From: Spirochaetaceae bacterium
GTDB taxonomy: Bacteria > Spirochaetota > Spirochaetia > Treponematales > Breznakiellaceae
DNA: 5,024 bases
Direction: 5' to 3'
Assembly: GCA_031265535.1 (NCBI GenBank)
Contig: JAISCO010000278.1
Span: 1-5,024, forward strand
The position numbers were made by a program, and so were the translations under genes. Within the stretch, counting starts at the first letter, position 1; the number at the start of each line of letters is the position of its first letter. Positions 4,446 through 5,024 of the stretch are shown piece by piece. The notes under the pieces are model-generated. The model did not search any database. It was not told the origin of the DNA and saw only the letters and a list, made by a program, of their open reading frames with translations.

Positions 4446-5024
4446 GATTCGCGGACGGCTTTTTGCGGGCCTTCGAAAATTCCGGCGCGCTCTTGTACAT
4501 TTTTTTCTTTGTATACAAAAACTTTGAAATGACACCTATTCCAAACAGCGCCAAATTCAAACTCTGAAATCTTTTGGGAACAAACTTGAAATATAATTCT
4601 TCAAAATACTTCATGACCGGTTTTTTGGAGCGGGTTCCTTCTTCCGCCTTATCATTCTTATCGCTCCAGAGTTCAACATAATCACTTTGCAGAACGCTTA
4701 TTGTATCCGGAACCTTAGCTATTTTCTTTGATATAACAAATAACAAGGCGGGTTTCTTTCTGATACAAATACTGGTTCGCATTTTTGTTATTCTGGGGGG
4801 AATAAGCTCGTGCCATCTGTTGAAATCATCCTGCGTGAATATCTTCGTACAGGTAAACCCGTTGTGCCCGTCAAGCAGCGAAAAAAATAATTCTGGTGAA
4901 AATTGATAAAACCCATGCCCGCATTGGTTATTACAAGGCGTTTCAAGAATCAGATGCCCGCCTATTTTAACCATGTCCATACAATTTTTTATCGCTGTTG
5001 GATAATTAAAAACATGCTCCAAGG
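4435..5024 (-). CDS. SAM-dependent methyltransferase (class I), C-terminal part; runs off the right edge
   Basis: The frame is open from the right edge to the TAA at 4435-4437, giving 195 visible residues starting LEHVFNYP; the N-terminal SAM-binding glycine-rich loop lies beyond the window. LEHV (1-4) and MVKIGGHLILETP (17-29) are the post-motif II/III region of class I methyltransferases (acidic turn before a helix, then a glycine turn and strand). NNQCGHGFYQFSPELFF (31-47) is typical of methyltransferases found with surface-polysaccharide and sugar-modification genes. The last third is rich in Lys and Arg and ends in a hydrophilic tail. Substrate is unknown; a sugar or lipid head group is a guess from the family. 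TTG at 5022 is the Leu of LEHV, not the start. The gene converges on dxs and overlaps it by 11 bp. Confidence 0.75.
   Translation of the reverse strand, partial: LEHVFNYPTAIKNCMDMVKIGGHLILETPCNNQCGHGFYQFSPELFFSLLDGHNGFTCTKIFTQDDFNRWHELIPPRITKMRTSICIRKKPALLFVISKKIAKVPDTISVLQSDYVELWSDKNDKAEEGTRSKKPVMKYFEELYFKFVPKRFQSLNLALFGIGVISKFLYTKKKMYKSAPEFSKARKKPSANLNR

Overview
The window looks like part of a spirochaete chromosome, most likely a Treponema-like lineage. This is an inference from the style of the proteins (a Dxs of the kind seen in treponemes, and a tiny very basic ribosomal-type protein starting VPCGRKRK) and from the repeat-rich intergenic DNA. It was not tested by any search. Gene order and strand: a transposase start (-) at the left edge, a CooC-like ATPase (-) and a heavy-metal-binding protein (-), a repeat block, a 29-residue COX24/bS22-like protein (+), dxs (+), and the C-terminal part of a SAM methyltransferase (-) running off the right edge.

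Left part (1-371). The first 38 codons of an ISAzo13-type transposase lie on the minus strand. Behind them are a C13-A-C6 homopolymer tract (G-rich in the mRNA) and a near-consensus extended -10 promoter. Between this promoter and the end of the ATPase gene is a series of strong hairpins.

Metal operon (372-1434, minus strand). A 67-residue HMA-domain protein (GMTCEHC) is read first. Its stop codon overlaps the start codon of a 259-residue CooC-family P-loop ATPase (GKGGVGKTT, Cys-Tyr-Cys). The pair suggests delivery of a metal, nickel or copper, to an enzyme that is not in the window. A candidate promoter with a palindrome over the predicted transcription start lies upstream.

Repeat block (1435-2130). 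No convincing gene is seen here. A 465-bp segment is bounded by a perfect 34-bp inverted repeat (1581-1614 and 2012-2045) and is filled with degenerate repeats, including an imperfect tandem of about 101-102 bp. Conceptual ORFs across it are translated repeats.

Right part (2131-5024). A small ORF (2131-2220, GTG start, strong Shine-Dalgarno) encodes the COX24/bS22-like protein. It is followed by a 287-bp hairpin-rich leader with tiny ORFs, then full-length dxs, the entry enzyme of the MEP isoprenoid pathway. dxs converges on the methyltransferase gene; the two overlap by 11 bp in a near-palindrome that supplies both stop codons.
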